DNA of 64,000 bases from NCBI RefSeq assembly GCF_002847345.1, contig NZ_LXFV01000010.1, positions 181,608 through 245,607 on the forward strand. The letters run 5' to 3'. The notes beneath the pieces were generated by a model. It made no database searches, was not told the origin of the DNA, and was given only the letters and a program-made list of their open reading frames with translations. A program made the position numbers and the translations under genes. Each line of letters starts with the position of its first letter. Within the stretch, counting starts at the first letter, position 1. The DNA is from Pectobacterium peruviense. GTDB lineage: Bacteria > Pseudomonadota > Gammaproteobacteria > Enterobacterales > Enterobacteriaceae. Below are positions 7,995-17,072 of this stretch, one piece after another.

Positions 7995-8756
7995 TTAAAT
8001 ATCGTACTCAAGCGGCTCAGGCAGCTTGGTCAACTGACGCAGGAAACGCTGGGTTTGCGGGTTGTCCGAGAAGCTAATCACCTGCTCCGCTGGACCTTCC
8101 TCAACGATGTGACCATCCGCCATGAAGATCACTCGGTCGGCCACTTCTTTCGCAAACTGCATTTCATGGGTGACGATCACCATCGTGGTGTCGTTTTTCG
8201 CCAGCTTCTGAATGACCTGAAGCACCTCGTGTACCCTCTCTGGGTCCAGCGCCGAAGTCGGTTCATCAAACAAAATGGCTTTCGGATCGACCGCCAGCGC
8301 ACGCGCAATACTCACGCGCTGCTGTTGCCCGCCAGACAACGTCACCGGATACTGTGCCGCCTGCGGCAGCAGACCAACCTGCTCCAGCAACGCCAGACCG
8401 ATTTTATCCGCCTGCTTCTTCGGCATTTTTTTCACGACAATCAGCGCTTCCGTTACATTCTCCAGCGCCGTCTTGTTCTTAAACAGGTTATAACTCTGGA
8501 ACACCATCGCCGTCTGACGGCGCAGTGCGTAGGCATCCTTGGAGGAGTAACGACGCGTATCCAGCGTTTGTTCGCCAATTTCGATCGTACCTGACTCTGG
8601 CGTTTCCAGCAGATTCAGACAGCGCAGCAGCGTGGATTTACCCGAGCCGGATGGGCCGATGATGGCAACCACTTCGCCTTTCGCGATATCCAGACTAATG
8701 TTGTCCAGCACCACCTGATCGCCAAAGCGTTTAGAAAGATTCTTTACACTGATCAT
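7995..8756 (-). CDS. Polar amino-acid ABC transporter ATPase (cystine family)
   Basis: ATPase of 253 residues. Walker [10 protein letters not shown] (residues 34-42), signature LSGGQQQR, Walker [15 protein letters not shown] and switch histidine VTHEMQF are all intact. It resembles TcyC/YtmN/YxeO-type ATPases that serve cystine and related sulfur compounds, though polar amino-acid ATPases are hard to separate by sequence. It follows its permease gene by 9 bp and precedes the M20 deacylase. Substrate assignment rests on the operon, not on this subunit. Confidence 0.88.
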   Translation of the reverse strand: MISVKNLSKRFGDQVVLDNISLDIAKGEVVAIIGPSGSGKSTLLRCLNLLETPESGTIEIGEQTLDTRRYSSKDAYALRRQTAMVFQSYNLFKNKTALENVTEALIVVKKMPKKQADKIGLALLEQVGLLPQAAQYPVTLSGGQQQRVSIARALAVDPKAILFDEPTSALDPERVHEVLQVIQKLAKNDTTMVIVTHEMQFAKEVADRVIFMADGHIVEEGPAEQVISFSDNPQTQRFLRQLTKLPEPLEYDI

Positions 8757-8765
8757 GTCAGCCCC

Positions 8766-9449
8766 TTATCGCTGTAGCGAGTGATTCAGTTTCTTCTCAA
8801 GCTGTTTTTGCAGCCAGGCGTAAACCACAATCACCATCCAGTAAATCAGACCCACGACCAGGAAGGTCTCGAAGAAACGCAGAGATTCAGCGGCAATCAT
8901 CTTGCCTTCCGCGAACAGCTCAGAGACACCCAGCGCAAAGGCCACCGAGGTATCTTTAATCAGGGAAATGAAGGTGTTGCCCGTCGCTGGCAGCGCATTC
9001 AGCATGGCCTGAGGCAACACGATGCGGCGATAGACCTGCGCTTTACTCATGCCAATGGACAGACCCGCTTCCGTCTGGCCGAAATCCACCGAGGCCAAGC
9101 CCGCACGGAAAATCTCAGCCATATAGGCGGAAGTTTTCAAGCTAAAGCCGATAATCGCGGCCGTCATCGCATCCAGATTGGATAAGCCGGGGAATAGCTG
9201 CGGTAGGCCGAAATAGATGATAAACAGCTGAACCAACGACGGAATGCCGCGGAACAGCGAGATATACAGTTCGACGATTTTTACCACGACGACGATCTTG
9301 CTTTCACGGACTAACGCCAGGATAAGGCCGAGAACCATAGCAAAAAACATCGACACCACGGCAAGAAACAGCGTGGTCGGCAAATACATTAATACCTGGG
9401 GAAAGACTTTTAGCAGGTAGGCAAGATCGATATTCATAAGTAATACCAT
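8766..9449 (-). CDS. Polar amino-acid ABC transporter permease (cystine family)
   Basis: Inner-membrane permease of about 227 residues with about five membrane segments of the HisM/TcyB family. The EAA loop reads EAGLSIGMSKAQVYRRIVLPQAM, followed by FISLIKDTSVAFALGVSELF, the usual stretch in cystine-type permeases. The frame is open from GTG 9461, but ATG 9449 is chosen because a GGTGGAAG sequence lies just upstream; ATG 9437 has no such site. A single permease gene suggests a homodimer. A hairpin that covers this ribosome site lies immediately upstream (9458-9481). Confidence 0.86.
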   Translation of the reverse strand: MVLLMNIDLAYLLKVFPQVLMYLPTTLFLAVVSMFFAMVLGLILALVRESKIVVVVKIVELYISLFRGIPSLVQLFIIYFGLPQLFPGLSNLDAMTAAIIGFSLKTSAYMAEIFRAGLASVDFGQTEAGLSIGMSKAQVYRRIVLPQAMLNALPATGNTFISLIKDTSVAFALGVSELFAEGKMIAAESLRFFETFLVVGLIYWMVIVVYAWLQKQLEKKLNHSLQR

Positions 9450-9457
9450 TAATGCTT

Positions 9458-9481
9458 CCACCGGCCATACTGCGCCGGTGG
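9458..9481 (-). promoter_or_regulatory. Hairpin overlapping the permease ribosome site
   Basis: CCACCGGC (9458-9465) pairs perfectly with GCCGGTGG (9474-9481), loop of 8. In the transcript the downstream arm ends in GGTGG, part of the ribosome site for the permease. It probably sets a lower permease level relative to the binding protein, by protecting the upstream message and masking the site. This function is inferred. Confidence 0.5.
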
Positions 9482-9563
9482 AACGGGGTTATGACTGTTG
9501 ACTATATAACGAGTCATCTGGCATTAGACTACGTAACGACTCATCCAGAATGACAGCGTGAAG

Positions 9564-10355
9564 TTATTTAGCCGGTGATACCGTGATGTCTTCGCCAAAA
9601 TATTTTTCTGAGATAGATTTCAGACGTCCATCTTCACGCATTTTCGTCAATTGTGCATCGAACTGCTTACGCAGCGCATCGCCTTTCTCGTCCTTATGGA
9701 ACGGGAAGCTGACTTCTTCAATCACCAGCGGTTCGCCAACCAGTTTGAACGGCAGATTACGCTTATTGATTTCAGCCAGCAGGATCGGACGTGAATTCAC
9801 GTAGCCTTCAACGCGTTTAGACAGTGCATCGTTCATTGCGCCATCGCGTGTTTCATAGGTACGAATAGTGACGCTGCCGTCGGCAAACGCTTTTTTCAGG
9901 TTGTTGACGTGGTTAGAACCCAGAACCCCAGCAACCGTCTTCCCTTTCAGGTCAGCCAGTGTATTAATGTCTGTGTTATCTTTGTGCGTCACAATCTGGC
10001 TACCGTAGAAGCTATACGGCTGGGCGAAATTGTATTTTTCCTGACGTGCTGGGGTAATTGCCACCACGTTCGCTACGGTATCGAGCTTTTTCGCTTCCAA
10101 CTGCCCCATCAGGCCGCTAAAATCAGCGGTGACCCACTCAACTTTGTAGTTCAGATCTTTCGCGATGGCTTCCGTGACTTCAACGTCAAACCCAACCAGC
10201 TTGTTATCTTGCTTGAAACCACTTGGATAACTCTGGCCTGTTGAACCCACTTTCAGTACTTTTTCCTGCTCGGTGCCGCTCTTCCCAGAATCACAGCCGG
10301 CAACAAGAAAGGCGGTCGTCAGCGCCAGAACAGACAACGTTACTTTTTTCATCAT
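9564..10355 (-). CDS. Amino-acid ABC transporter binding lipoprotein (cystine family)
   Basis: Solute-binding protein of 263 residues made as a lipoprotein: MMKKVTLSVLALTTAFLVAGCDSG carries a lipobox LVAG-C with the cysteine at residue 21, unusual but not rare for a binding protein in a Gram-negative. The mature part has the family-3 fold, with VLKVGSTGQSYPSGFK at the start, LVGFDVEVTEAIAKDL, and GKTVAGVLGSNHVNNLKK. It resembles binding proteins for cystine and sulfur amino acids (YtmJ/YtmK, YxeM). Its ATG overlaps the acetyltransferase stop as ATGA, so the two are translationally coupled. Confidence 0.87.
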   Translation of the reverse strand: MMKKVTLSVLALTTAFLVAGCDSGKSGTEQEKVLKVGSTGQSYPSGFKQDNKLVGFDVEVTEAIAKDLNYKVEWVTADFSGLMGQLEAKKLDTVANVVAITPARQEKYNFAQPYSFYGSQIVTHKDNTDINTLADLKGKTVAGVLGSNHVNNLKKAFADGSVTIRTYETRDGAMNDALSKRVEGYVNSRPILLAEINKRNLPFKLVGEPLVIEEVSFPFHKDEKGDALRKQFDAQLTKMREDGRLKSISEKYFGEDITVSPAK

Positions 10356-10894
10356 TTTACTGCCTCTCTTTTTGAATTTTTATCTTTCCACTGGTCATAC
10401 AATTGGTTATCAAGGATTTTTTCCATCCAGATTGTCAGGTGTCCTTTTCCCAGATTCGTCTGCCCGACTTCCTTGAAACCATAATTTCTGTACATCTCAA
10501 TCAGCCACGGGTGGTTTTGCGCGGTGCCAAGCGACACCGCAGGCGCTTTGAGCTGGTTAATCAGAATTTCTTCTTCCAGCCAGCTCATCATTTGCTTACC
10601 CAATCCCTGCTTTTTGTAGCCAGGGTGCGTCGCAAACCAGCCCAAATGCGGTAGACCGAACGGACCCGGTTCTGGCCCCCACGGATAGCGGATGGTAAAT
10701 GACGACACCATCTCCCCGCCTTTTTCCATCACATAAACGCCGTGTGAGGCGATATGCGTGCGCACCATGTCGATATCTGCATGGGCGGCGGAAAAATTGA
10801 TGCCCAACTGGCGAATCGGCTCAAATGCCGCCAGCGCCAGCGTCAAAAAAGTTTCATCATCCGCAAGCGTAGCCTGACGAAATACGATACTCAT
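10352..10894 (-). CDS. GNAT family N-acetyltransferase
   Basis: Protein of 180 residues with a GNAT fold. Visible parts are the N-terminal FRQATLADDETFLTLAL segment, the beta strand VYVMEKGGEMVSSFTIRYP, and motif A, HPGYKKQGLGKQMMSWLEEE, which holds the Q/R-x-x-G-x-G/A acetyl-CoA loop. The C-terminal LIEMYRNYGFKEVGQ is also typical. It is the second gene of the operon, 9 bp after the lyase and coupled to the transporter binding protein. In Bacillus the YtmI and YxeL acetyltransferases sit in similar transporter-deacylase operons and N-acetylate S-(2-succino)cysteine-like compounds; the same substrate class is inferred here, not shown. Confidence 0.83.
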   Translation of the reverse strand: MSIVFRQATLADDETFLTLALAAFEPIRQLGINFSAAHADIDMVRTHIASHGVYVMEKGGEMVSSFTIRYPWGPEPGPFGLPHLGWFATHPGYKKQGLGKQMMSWLEEEILINQLKAPAVSLGTAQNHPWLIEMYRNYGFKEVGQTNLGKGHLTIWMEKILDNQLYDQWKDKNSKREAVK

Positions 10895-10903
10895 GGTTTC
10901 ACC

Positions 10904-12268
10904 TTATGCTGGTAGCAGACCGGAGTTATCGGCATAACGAATCACGTCATCAACCTTCTGCGGCGCGCTGCCAACATAGTTAGCCGGATTCAGCCATTCG
11001 TCCAGATCGGCAGCGGTGACCTGTTCAGAAAGCACGGGATGAGCCAGCAGCACCGATTTAAAGGACTGATTCTGCTCGAATGCCTGCATAGAGCATTCGT
11101 AAACCAGATGGTGTGCAGTCTGCTTACCGAGACGCTTGCCAATCTCGAACATCACTTTCTCGGATAACAGCAGGCCGTTTTGCAGATCGAGGTTCGCCAG
11201 CATCTGCTTCTCGTTGACGGACATTCCACGCAGGATGCCAAGCGCATTCTGAAGCTGAGCAGACAGATAGATGTTGATTTCCGGCAGCGCGATCCACTCT
11301 GCACGCCAGCTCATTGCATCACGCTCATGTTCAACTTTCATGGATTCGTGAATCAGCGCGGCGCTCTTAAACAGCGGTGCAGTCAGGCTCGCCAGCCCTT
11401 CCAACGCGGCAGGGTTACGTTTGTGCGGCATTGTGGTAGAACCGATTTTCCCTTCGGAGAACGGCTCTTCGATTTCATTAATCTCGGTGCGCATCAGGTT
11501 GTACAGTTCGTTGCCGATTTTGCCCAGCGTACCGCTGATCAGAACCGTCACGGAGGCATATTCGGAGAAGCGATCGCGGGCAGACTGCCAGCCGATATTC
11601 GGCGTATTCAGCCCCAGTTTATCCAGCGTCAGACGCTCGATTTCCGGCCCTTGCTCGCCAAAAGAGGCATAGGTACAAATGGCACCGTTGATGTTGCCGA
11701 CCAACACACGCTCTTTGATTTCACCTAGGCGTTCGAGGTGACGGATAAATTCATCCAGCCAAACGGCCAGTTTGAAGCCAAACGTGGTAGGCAGCGCTTG
11801 CATGCCGTGGGTACGGCCAGCCATCAGCGTGTGTTGATATTTCTTCGCCAAACGTTTCAGTTCAACGGCCAGCAGTTGTGTATCTCTGACGACAATATCA
11901 AAAGATTGTTTCAGCTGTAACACTGTCGCGGTATCAACGATGTCCTGCGTGGTCACGCCGTAGTGAATAAATTCACCCGCAGCGCCACATTGTCTCTGAA
12001 TCGCGGCAATCGTCGGCATCAGAGAGTGCTTCATGCGTGCTGCATCTTTTGCAATCTCTTCAACATTAAGCGCGCTTGCGTCAGCGTTTTCTGCAATGGT
12101 TTTTGCCGCATCCAGCGGAATGACACCCAGTTCACCCTCGGCAAGTGCCAGGGCAACTTCTACCTCGACCTGCTTAGTCAGGCGGTTATGCTCGGACCAG
12201 ACGCCGCGCATTTCAGGCGTGCCAAAATTATTCCCTATAAGAAGAAAATCAATAAGATGTGATGCCAT
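10904..12268 (-). CDS. Fumarase/aspartase superfamily lyase, adenylosuccinate-lyase-like; candidate S-(2-succino) lyase
   Basis: Protein of 454 residues in the fumarate-releasing lyase superfamily. The signature loop GSTTMPHKRNP (about residues 275-285) holds the catalytic serine region, and the HYGVTTQDIVDT motif near 102 plus AGRTHGMQALPTTFG near 155 mark the PurB-like branch. It is unlikely to be the housekeeping PurB: that protein in enterobacteria begins MELSSLTAVSPVDGRYG and is not placed in a transporter operon. It is the first gene of an operon with a GNAT acetyltransferase, a cystine-type importer and an M20 deacylase. Cleavage of a succinylated thiol or amine to fumarate plus (N-acetyl)cysteine or another amino acid fits this set. 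Argininosuccinate- or iminodisuccinate-type substrates remain possible. Confidence 0.8.
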   Translation of the reverse strand: MASHLIDFLLIGNNFGTPEMRGVWSEHNRLTKQVEVEVALALAEGELGVIPLDAAKTIAENADASALNVEEIAKDAARMKHSLMPTIAAIQRQCGAAGEFIHYGVTTQDIVDTATVLQLKQSFDIVVRDTQLLAVELKRLAKKYQHTLMAGRTHGMQALPTTFGFKLAVWLDEFIRHLERLGEIKERVLVGNINGAICTYASFGEQGPEIERLTLDKLGLNTPNIGWQSARDRFSEYASVTVLISGTLGKIGNELYNLMRTEINEIEEPFSEGKIGSTTMPHKRNPAALEGLASLTAPLFKSAALIHESMKVEHERDAMSWRAEWIALPEINIYLSAQLQNALGILRGMSVNEKQMLANLDLQNGLLLSEKVMFEIGKRLGKQTAHHLVYECSMQAFEQNQSFKSVLLAHPVLSEQVTAADLDEWLNPANYVGSAPQKVDDVIRYADNSGLLPA

Positions 12269-12516
12269 AATTAACTCGTTAGTGTTGGATTTATCAGGCG
12301 GGGATTTATGTCGTCTTTTTAATTTTTAAAAATATAACATGCGGAAATTATGCGCTTTATACCTTTGGGATCTATCTTAGACCAAAAAGTTTGATTGCAA
12401 ACTATGCATTTGGAAATGTTCGCTAACACTCTCTCCCGTGTTGAAAAACCCGCTTGTCACTTTTTCCTTCCTACAATGAAACTCCTTATCCGTATGACTG
12501 CTGACGAAGGATTATC

Positions 12517-13824
12517 ATGCTTTCCCACACGACATTACGCATGCCACGTACCTTATTGATTACCATGATCATTATTTCAACATTCTCTTCTCAGGCACAA
12601 GCCCAGGATCGCTACCTGCTGGAAAAGGTAGTTGAAGTTAGCCGTCATGGCGTGCGTCCCCCGACAGCATCCAACACAACCGCACTGGAGTCCGGCACAG
12701 CACGACAATGGCCGCAGTGGGTCACGCGAGAGGGTGAATTAACCGGACATGGCTATGCTGCCACCGTGATAAAAGCTAGCTATGAGGGCGAATATTATCG
12801 TCAACAACATCTGTTCGCGTCAGGTTGCCCAGCGGAACAGCAGATTTATGTACTTGCCAGCCCGTTACAGCGCACCCGCGCAACCGCACAAGCCTATATG
12901 GACGGCATGTTTCCCGGCTGCGGCGTTGCTACGCATGCCGTTGAGGATGAAAAGCAAGATCCGCTGTTCCATGGCGATAAAATGGGGATTGGCACACTTG
13001 ACCCTGAACAGGCAAAAGCTGCCGTACTGAAAGCCATGGGAGGTGACTTGGATACCGCCTATCAACGTCTTAAGCCCAGTATCGAGTTGTTAAAGCAGGT
13101 CGTATGCGAGGCAGACAAACCCTGTCCGGTATTTGATAAATCGTGGGCGCTCAAACAGGATAAAGACGGTTCAACTTCTATCAGTGGCCTGAATACGCTG
13201 GCGAATATGAGCGAGGTTTTCCTACTGGAATATAGCGAAAACCTGCCGCTGGCACAGGTCGCTTTTGGTCATGTCCGCAGCACGCAGGATCTCATCCCGC
13301 TGATGGCACCGATGACTGCCAAATACGACTTCACCAACGATGTTCCCTACATTGCACAGCGTGGCGGCTCGCTATTGATGCAGCAAATCGCACAGGCACT
13401 CGCGCAAGGGACTCAAGTAGAGCAGGACACCGCACAAGGCGAGCCACCGGTAGCGCCTTACTTGCTGTATGTCGCGCATGACACCAACATCGCCTATCTG
13501 CGCACGCTGTTGCAATTTCACTGGCAGCTACCCGGCGATACCGCCGATAACATCCCGCCCGCAGGCAGTCTGGTCTTTGAACGCTGGCGCGATACCACCA
13601 CTCAGCAGCGTTTTTTGCGCATTTATTTTCAGACACAGTCGCTGGATCAGATCCGTTCGCTGACGCCGCTGGGCGAGCAACAGTCGTTACTGAAAGAAGA
13701 GTTTACGTCTCAGAGCTGCCAGCAGACAGAACAAGGCACGCTGTGTCCTTTTGATACCACGCTGGAATCCATGCGAAAAAGCATCGATAGCAGTGCGTTA
13801 GCGGCGGTGCATTACGCGCCGTAG
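12517..13824 (+). CDS. Periplasmic histidine acid phosphatase, phytase type
   Basis: Secreted enzyme of 435 residues. A signal peptide covers about residues 1-29 (hydrophobic core, then SSQAQAQ-D). The catalytic motif RHGVRPP puts the phosphoenzyme histidine at H44, and HDTNI (H321-D322) supplies the proton donor. Several paired cysteines follow the AppA pattern. The whole sequence is close to Klebsiella-type phytases (ELTGHGYAA, SPLQRTRATAQA, CPIFD-like segments), so hydrolysis of phytate or other phosphate monoesters in the periplasm is expected; the SRHNLRAP motif of glucose-1-phosphatase is absent. ATG 12517 has a GAAGGA site. The 248-bp gap upstream also serves the divergent lyase operon. 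Confidence 0.88.
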   Translation: MLSHTTLRMPRTLLITMIIISTFSSQAQAQDRYLLEKVVEVSRHGVRPPTASNTTALESGTARQWPQWVTREGELTGHGYAATVIKASYEGEYYRQQHLFASGCPAEQQIYVLASPLQRTRATAQAYMDGMFPGCGVATHAVEDEKQDPLFHGDKMGIGTLDPEQAKAAVLKAMGGDLDTAYQRLKPSIELLKQVVCEADKPCPVFDKSWALKQDKDGSTSISGLNTLANMSEVFLLEYSENLPLAQVAFGHVRSTQDLIPLMAPMTAKYDFTNDVPYIAQRGGSLLMQQIAQALAQGTQVEQDTAQGEPPVAPYLLYVAHDTNIAYLRTLLQFHWQLPGDTADNIPPAGSLVFERWRDTTTQQRFLRIYFQTQSLDQIRSLTPLGEQQSLLKEEFTSQSCQQTEQGTLCPFDTTLESMRKSIDSSALAAVHYAP

Positions 13825-13907
13825 CTCGCTATCTCATCGGTAACAACACGTCCTGTTGGATTGGTGAATCCGACAGGACTTTTGCACGAGAAGGCAAATT
13901 GCAGACG

Positions 13908-13938
13908 AAAAAAAAGCACATCTTTCGATGTGCTTTTC
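13908..13938 (-). terminator. Terminator of the argX-hisR-leuT-proM tRNA operon
   Basis: GCACATC (13916-13922) pairs with GATGTGC (13927-13933) around a 4-base loop. On the minus strand the stem is followed by eight T (13915-13908), just past the proM gene. T-rich sequence on the other side means it may also act in the + direction on read-through from the phosphatase gene. Confidence 0.88.
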
Positions 13939-13946
13939 TTTTTAAT

Positions 13947-14023
13947 TGGTCGGCGAGAGAGGATTCGAACCTCCGACCCACTGGTCCCAAACCAGTTGCG
14001 CTACCAAGCTGCGCTACTCGCCG
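13947..14023 (-). tRNA. proM: tRNA-Pro (anticodon TGG)
   Basis: The 77-nt minus-strand gene folds as a cloverleaf, with anticodon loop TTTGGGA in a stem ACTGG/CCAGT, the GGTTCGAATCC T-arm and an encoded CCA end. It is nearly the same as E. coli proM and is the last gene of the tRNA operon. Confidence 0.97.
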
Positions 14024-14066
14024 AATGTACTGCTTTTTGAACATCACTGATGTTCTAGCTTGTGTG

Positions 14067-14153
14067 TGGTGCGAAGAGAGGGACTTGAACCCTCACGTCC
14101 GTAAGAACACTAACACCTGAAGCTAGCGCGTCTACCAATTCCGCCACCTTCGC
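14067..14153 (-). tRNA. leuT: tRNA-Leu (anticodon CAG)
   Basis: The 87-nt gene has the long variable arm of class II tRNAs (TGTTCTTACGGACGT) and anticodon CAG in the loop CTTCAGGTG. CCA is encoded. It matches E. coli leuT and lies between the His and Pro genes. Confidence 0.96.
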
Positions 14154-14202
14154 ATAACTCACAAACTTTTATTAACGAAAAACGTTAATCAACTGCTAAA
14201 TC

Positions 14203-14278
14203 TGGGGTGGCTAATGGGACTCGAACCCACGACAACTGGAATCACAATCCAGGGCTCTACCAACTGAGCTATAGCCAC
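14203..14278 (-). tRNA. hisR: tRNA-His (anticodon GTG)
   Basis: The 76-nt gene has anticodon GTG in the loop ATTGTGATT and an encoded CCA. The base before the 5' end is G, giving the extra G(-1) needed for histidyl-tRNA identity after processing. Confidence 0.97.
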
Positions 14279-14395
14279 CATCACCACATTTTACATCTTA
14301 TTACGCGGTACTTCCTTTTTACGGGATACTTTCTTTACGAAGGCAAGTGTACCACCGCAGCTCTTGCACACAACATACTCGTTTAGACAATATAA

Positions 14396-14472
<77 letters not shown>

Positions 14473-14493
14473 TTAGCGCCGTTGCGGGACGGG

Positions 14494-14522
14494 ATATTAC
14501 GGACTTAGCGACTGGCTGTCTA
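14494..14522 (-). promoter_or_regulatory. Sigma-70 promoter of the tRNA operon
   Basis: On the minus strand TAGACA (14522-14517), a 17-bp spacer and TAATAT (14499-14494) form a good sigma-70 promoter. The following CCCGTCCCGC is the GC-rich discriminator typical of stable-RNA promoters under stringent control. Confidence 0.7.
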
Positions 14523-14614
14523 GTGCTTTTTTATCGAAATGATGTGTTTGCTTATGCTTTGCTCATTTCAAGCTAAATAACGTACAAATCCGCGCTTCCC
14601 GCCCCCAAATACGA

Positions 14615-16003
14615 CTATTTACCCCCTGCCAGCGATGTTTTTTTACCCAATCCCAGCGCGAAATAACACAGGCTGACTACAGCTAAAAAGGCGATACCGA
14701 CCAATAAAGACATCCGTGTGTCGATATTTATATACATTCCCACCAGCACACACAGCAAAAACGCCATCGTCAGGTAGTTTACCCACGGGAACAATATCGA
14801 TTTAAACGGATGTGCGGCCAGCGCTGCACGATGCTGCTCGCGAAAACGCAGCTGGCTGATCAACACCACAAACCACGGCACCATACCCGGCAGCACGCTG
14901 GCGCTATAAACATAAACAAACACTTTTTCCGGGTTAGGGATGACGTAATTCAAAAGCGACCCAGCCACCAGACAAAGAATAGAAATCATGACGCCTGCTG
15001 CGGGTACACCGCTGGCCGTCACTTTACCTAGCCAGGCAGGAAGTTGACGGTTGTTAGCCAGCGAATACAGCATACGACCACAGCTATACATGCCGCTGTT
15101 GCAGCCGGACAGCGCGGCCGTCAGCACCACAAAGTTGATAATGCCTGCCGCCGCCACAATACCGATTTTCGCAAACGTCAGCACAAACGGGCTGCCGGAT
15201 GTACCGATTTCATTCCAGGGGAAAATGGTGACGATAACGAAGATCGCACCCACATAGAAAATCAGGATGCGCCACAGAATGTTATTGATCGCACGCTTCA
15301 GCGTCACCTGCGGATTTTTCGCCTCACCTGCCGTAATGCCCACCAGCTCAACACCCTGATAGGACGCTACCACCAGACACAGCGCGAACAGCAGACCTTT
15401 CCAGCCTCCCGCGAGGAAACCGCCATGCTCAGTCAGGTTACTGAATCCTGTCGCCTGACCGTGGTTACCAAAGCCGAAGAAAATAATGCCGACACCGACC
15501 AATATCATCACGACGATGGTGGTGATTTTAATCATCGCAAACCAGAATTCGATTTCACCATACAGCCTTACCGCAGCAAGGTTTGCGCCCGCGACGAGTG
15601 CTACCGCGGCGATGGCTGGTATCCATTGTGGCAAGTCGGGGAACCAATACTGAACATACACGCCAATAGCGGTAATTTCCGAAATCCCGACCGCCATCCA
15701 CATAAACCAATAGCCCCACGCGGTGAGATAGCCGAAGAAGGGATGCATGTATTTATGTGCGTAGACGGCAAACGATCCTGCAACCGGCTCCAGATAGAGC
15801 ATTTCGCCCATTGAACGCATGATGAAGAAAACGAAGATTCCAGCGACGATATAGGCCAGCAATACTGACGGCCCCGCCCACTTCAACGCACTCGCTGCGC
15901 CCATAAAAAGCCCAACGCCGATCGTGCCACCTAGCGCAATCAGCTCAATATGTCGGGCTTCCAACCCTCGATGGAGTTTTTCCTGCTTTACATCTTCTGC
16001 CAT
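14615..16003 (-). CDS. yifK: Amino-acid permease YifK (ThrP), threonine/serine symporter family
   Basis: Inner-membrane transporter of 462 residues with about 12 membrane segments, APC superfamily, AAT family. The start [18 protein letters not shown] is the conserved first helix; [11 protein letters not shown] and NNGMY-like [18 protein letters not shown] are family hallmarks. Similarity to E. coli YifK runs over the whole length, and the position between wecG and argX is the same as in E. coli. YifK has been reported as a proton-linked threonine/serine transporter (ThrP). It probably has its own promoter in the 319-bp gap upstream; the downstream tRNA operon also has its own promoter. Confidence 0.93.
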   Translation of the reverse strand: MAEDVKQEKLHRGLEARHIELIALGGTIGVGLFMGAASALKWAGPSVLLAYIVAGIFVFFIMRSMGEMLYLEPVAGSFAVYAHKYMHPFFGYLTAWGYWFMWMAVGISEITAIGVYVQYWFPDLPQWIPAIAAVALVAGANLAAVRLYGEIEFWFAMIKITTIVVMILVGVGIIFFGFGNHGQATGFSNLTEHGGFLAGGWKGLLFALCLVVASYQGVELVGITAGEAKNPQVTLKRAINNILWRILIFYVGAIFVIVTIFPWNEIGTSGSPFVLTFAKIGIVAAAGIINFVVLTAALSGCNSGMYSCGRMLYSLANNRQLPAWLGKVTASGVPAAGVMISILCLVAGSLLNYVIPNPEKVFVYVYSASVLPGMVPWFVVLISQLRFREQHRAALAAHPFKSILFPWVNYLTMAFLLCVLVGMYINIDTRMSLLVGIAFLAVVSLCYFALGLGKKTSLAGGK

Positions 16004-16322
16004 ATATCCTCTGTCTTTGTGTTGTGCTTATCCCGACTGTTGCCGGTTATTGTTGTTATTTCAGAAATGCTATCTGTTAGAAAGAATGTGTCCTCGCCTC
16101 AAATTGGCGGCCATGAAAATACCGTAATGTGGGCTTGAATAACACATCAGGGACGACGAATACGGCAAAGATAGAATTCTGTCTTTCTGATTGTTTGGCA
16201 AACAGACAATTGAAGTCGAATAGGAATGAAAAATCAGGGTTATCTACTGTAGAGAAAGAGAAAGGCTGTGGGGAAAGACGACGAGGAAAGGTTGGCGCGT
16301 CCAACGCGCCAATTCAATAAGG
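16004..16322 (-). other. Gap between wecG and yifK: ECA operon terminator and yifK leader
   Basis: No gene is visible. On the wecG side a perfect 9-bp stem, TTGGCGCGT (16292-16300) with ACGCGCCAA (16304-16312), lies 10 bp past the wecG stop; its T-run is weak (CCTTTCC), so termination may be partial. The rest is AT-rich and should hold the yifK promoter, but no box stands out clearly. Confidence 0.55.
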
Positions 16323-17072
16323 CTACAGACGACCGCTGTAGTGATAAGCAACGTATTTCAACAGCTTAAACTGCCGAAAAATACGGCTCGGCTGGGACAG
16401 CAAGCGATACAACCATTCCAACCCTAAGTTTTGCCACACGAGCGGGGCACGCTTAACACGTCCGGTAAAGACGTCATACGTGCCGCCCACGCCCATATAC
16501 AAAGCATCAGGATAGTGGTGGCGACAATCGCGCATCAGGATTTCCTGCCGTGGCGACCCCATCGCGACGGTAACAATCTGGGCGCCGCTGGCTCGGATAC
16601 GTTCGAACAAGGCATCGCGCTGCTCTGGCGTAAAATAGCCATCCTGACTGCCGACAATATTCACGTTCCACTGCGCCCGCAGTTTCGCTTCCGTTTGTGC
16701 CAGCACATCAGGTTTACCGCCCACGAGAAAAACGGGCGCTCCCTGTTTGCCCGCTCGTTCCATTAGCGCTTCCCACAGGTCAGCCCCTGCAATCCGCGTG
16801 ACGTCAGCCTGCGGGTACTTGCGCCGAATAGAACGCACAATGCTGATGCCGTCCGCATACTTATACTCTGCGCGATCGAGCAGCGTACGCAGCGCTACAT
16901 CTTTTTCCGCCGTTAGCACTTTCTCCGCGTTAATCGCAACAAGCGTACCCGTTTCAACCCGCTCTCCCACAAATAGGTAGTCAACAAACGCCCCCATATT
17001 GCGGAAACCGTGAATGGGCAAACCACGAATGGTATACAGAGGGATTGTCTCTGTGGTTTTTAACTCGGTCAT
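16323..17072 (-). CDS. wecG: UDP-N-acetyl-D-mannosaminuronic acid transferase (lipid II synthesis in ECA)
   Basis: Glycosyltransferase of 249 residues, family GT26 (WecG/TagA/CpsF). It adds ManNAcA from UDP-ManNAcA to lipid I (GlcNAc-PP-undecaprenol), making ECA lipid II at the inner face of the membrane. Family motifs are GSPRQEILM near residue 180 and [17 protein letters not shown] near 200. ATG 17072 is chosen because it follows AAGGAGCAG and overlaps the wzyE stop as ATGA; a longer frame upstream has no homologous sequence. It is the last gene of the ECA operon, as in E. coli. Confidence 0.95.
   Translation of the reverse strand: MTELKTTETIPLYTIRGLPIHGFRNMGAFVDYLFVGERVETGTLVAINAEKVLTAEKDVALRTLLDRAEYKYADGISIVRSIRRKYPQADVTRIAGADLWEALMERAGKQGAPVFLVGGKPDVLAQTEAKLRAQWNVNIVGSQDGYFTPEQRDALFERIRASGAQIVTVAMGSPRQEILMRDCRHHYPDALYMGVGGTYDVFTGRVKRAPLVWQNLGLEWLYRLLSQPSRIFRQFKLLKYVAYHYSGRL

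Noticed and set aside
10904..12268. Calling the lyase the housekeeping purB
   Set aside because: The N-terminus differs from enterobacterial PurB, and the gene is first in a transporter/acetyltransferase/deacylase operon; purB is normally beside hflD and phoP.
13829..14120. Short protein frames over the tRNA genes
   Set aside because: They coincide with the Pro and Leu tRNA genes and have no coding signal.
15044..15814. 256-codon plus-strand frame inside yifK
   Set aside because: It lies wholly antisense to a clear transporter gene in the usual mirror frame, is rich in H, Q, N and R from antisense hydrophobic codons, and has no domain.
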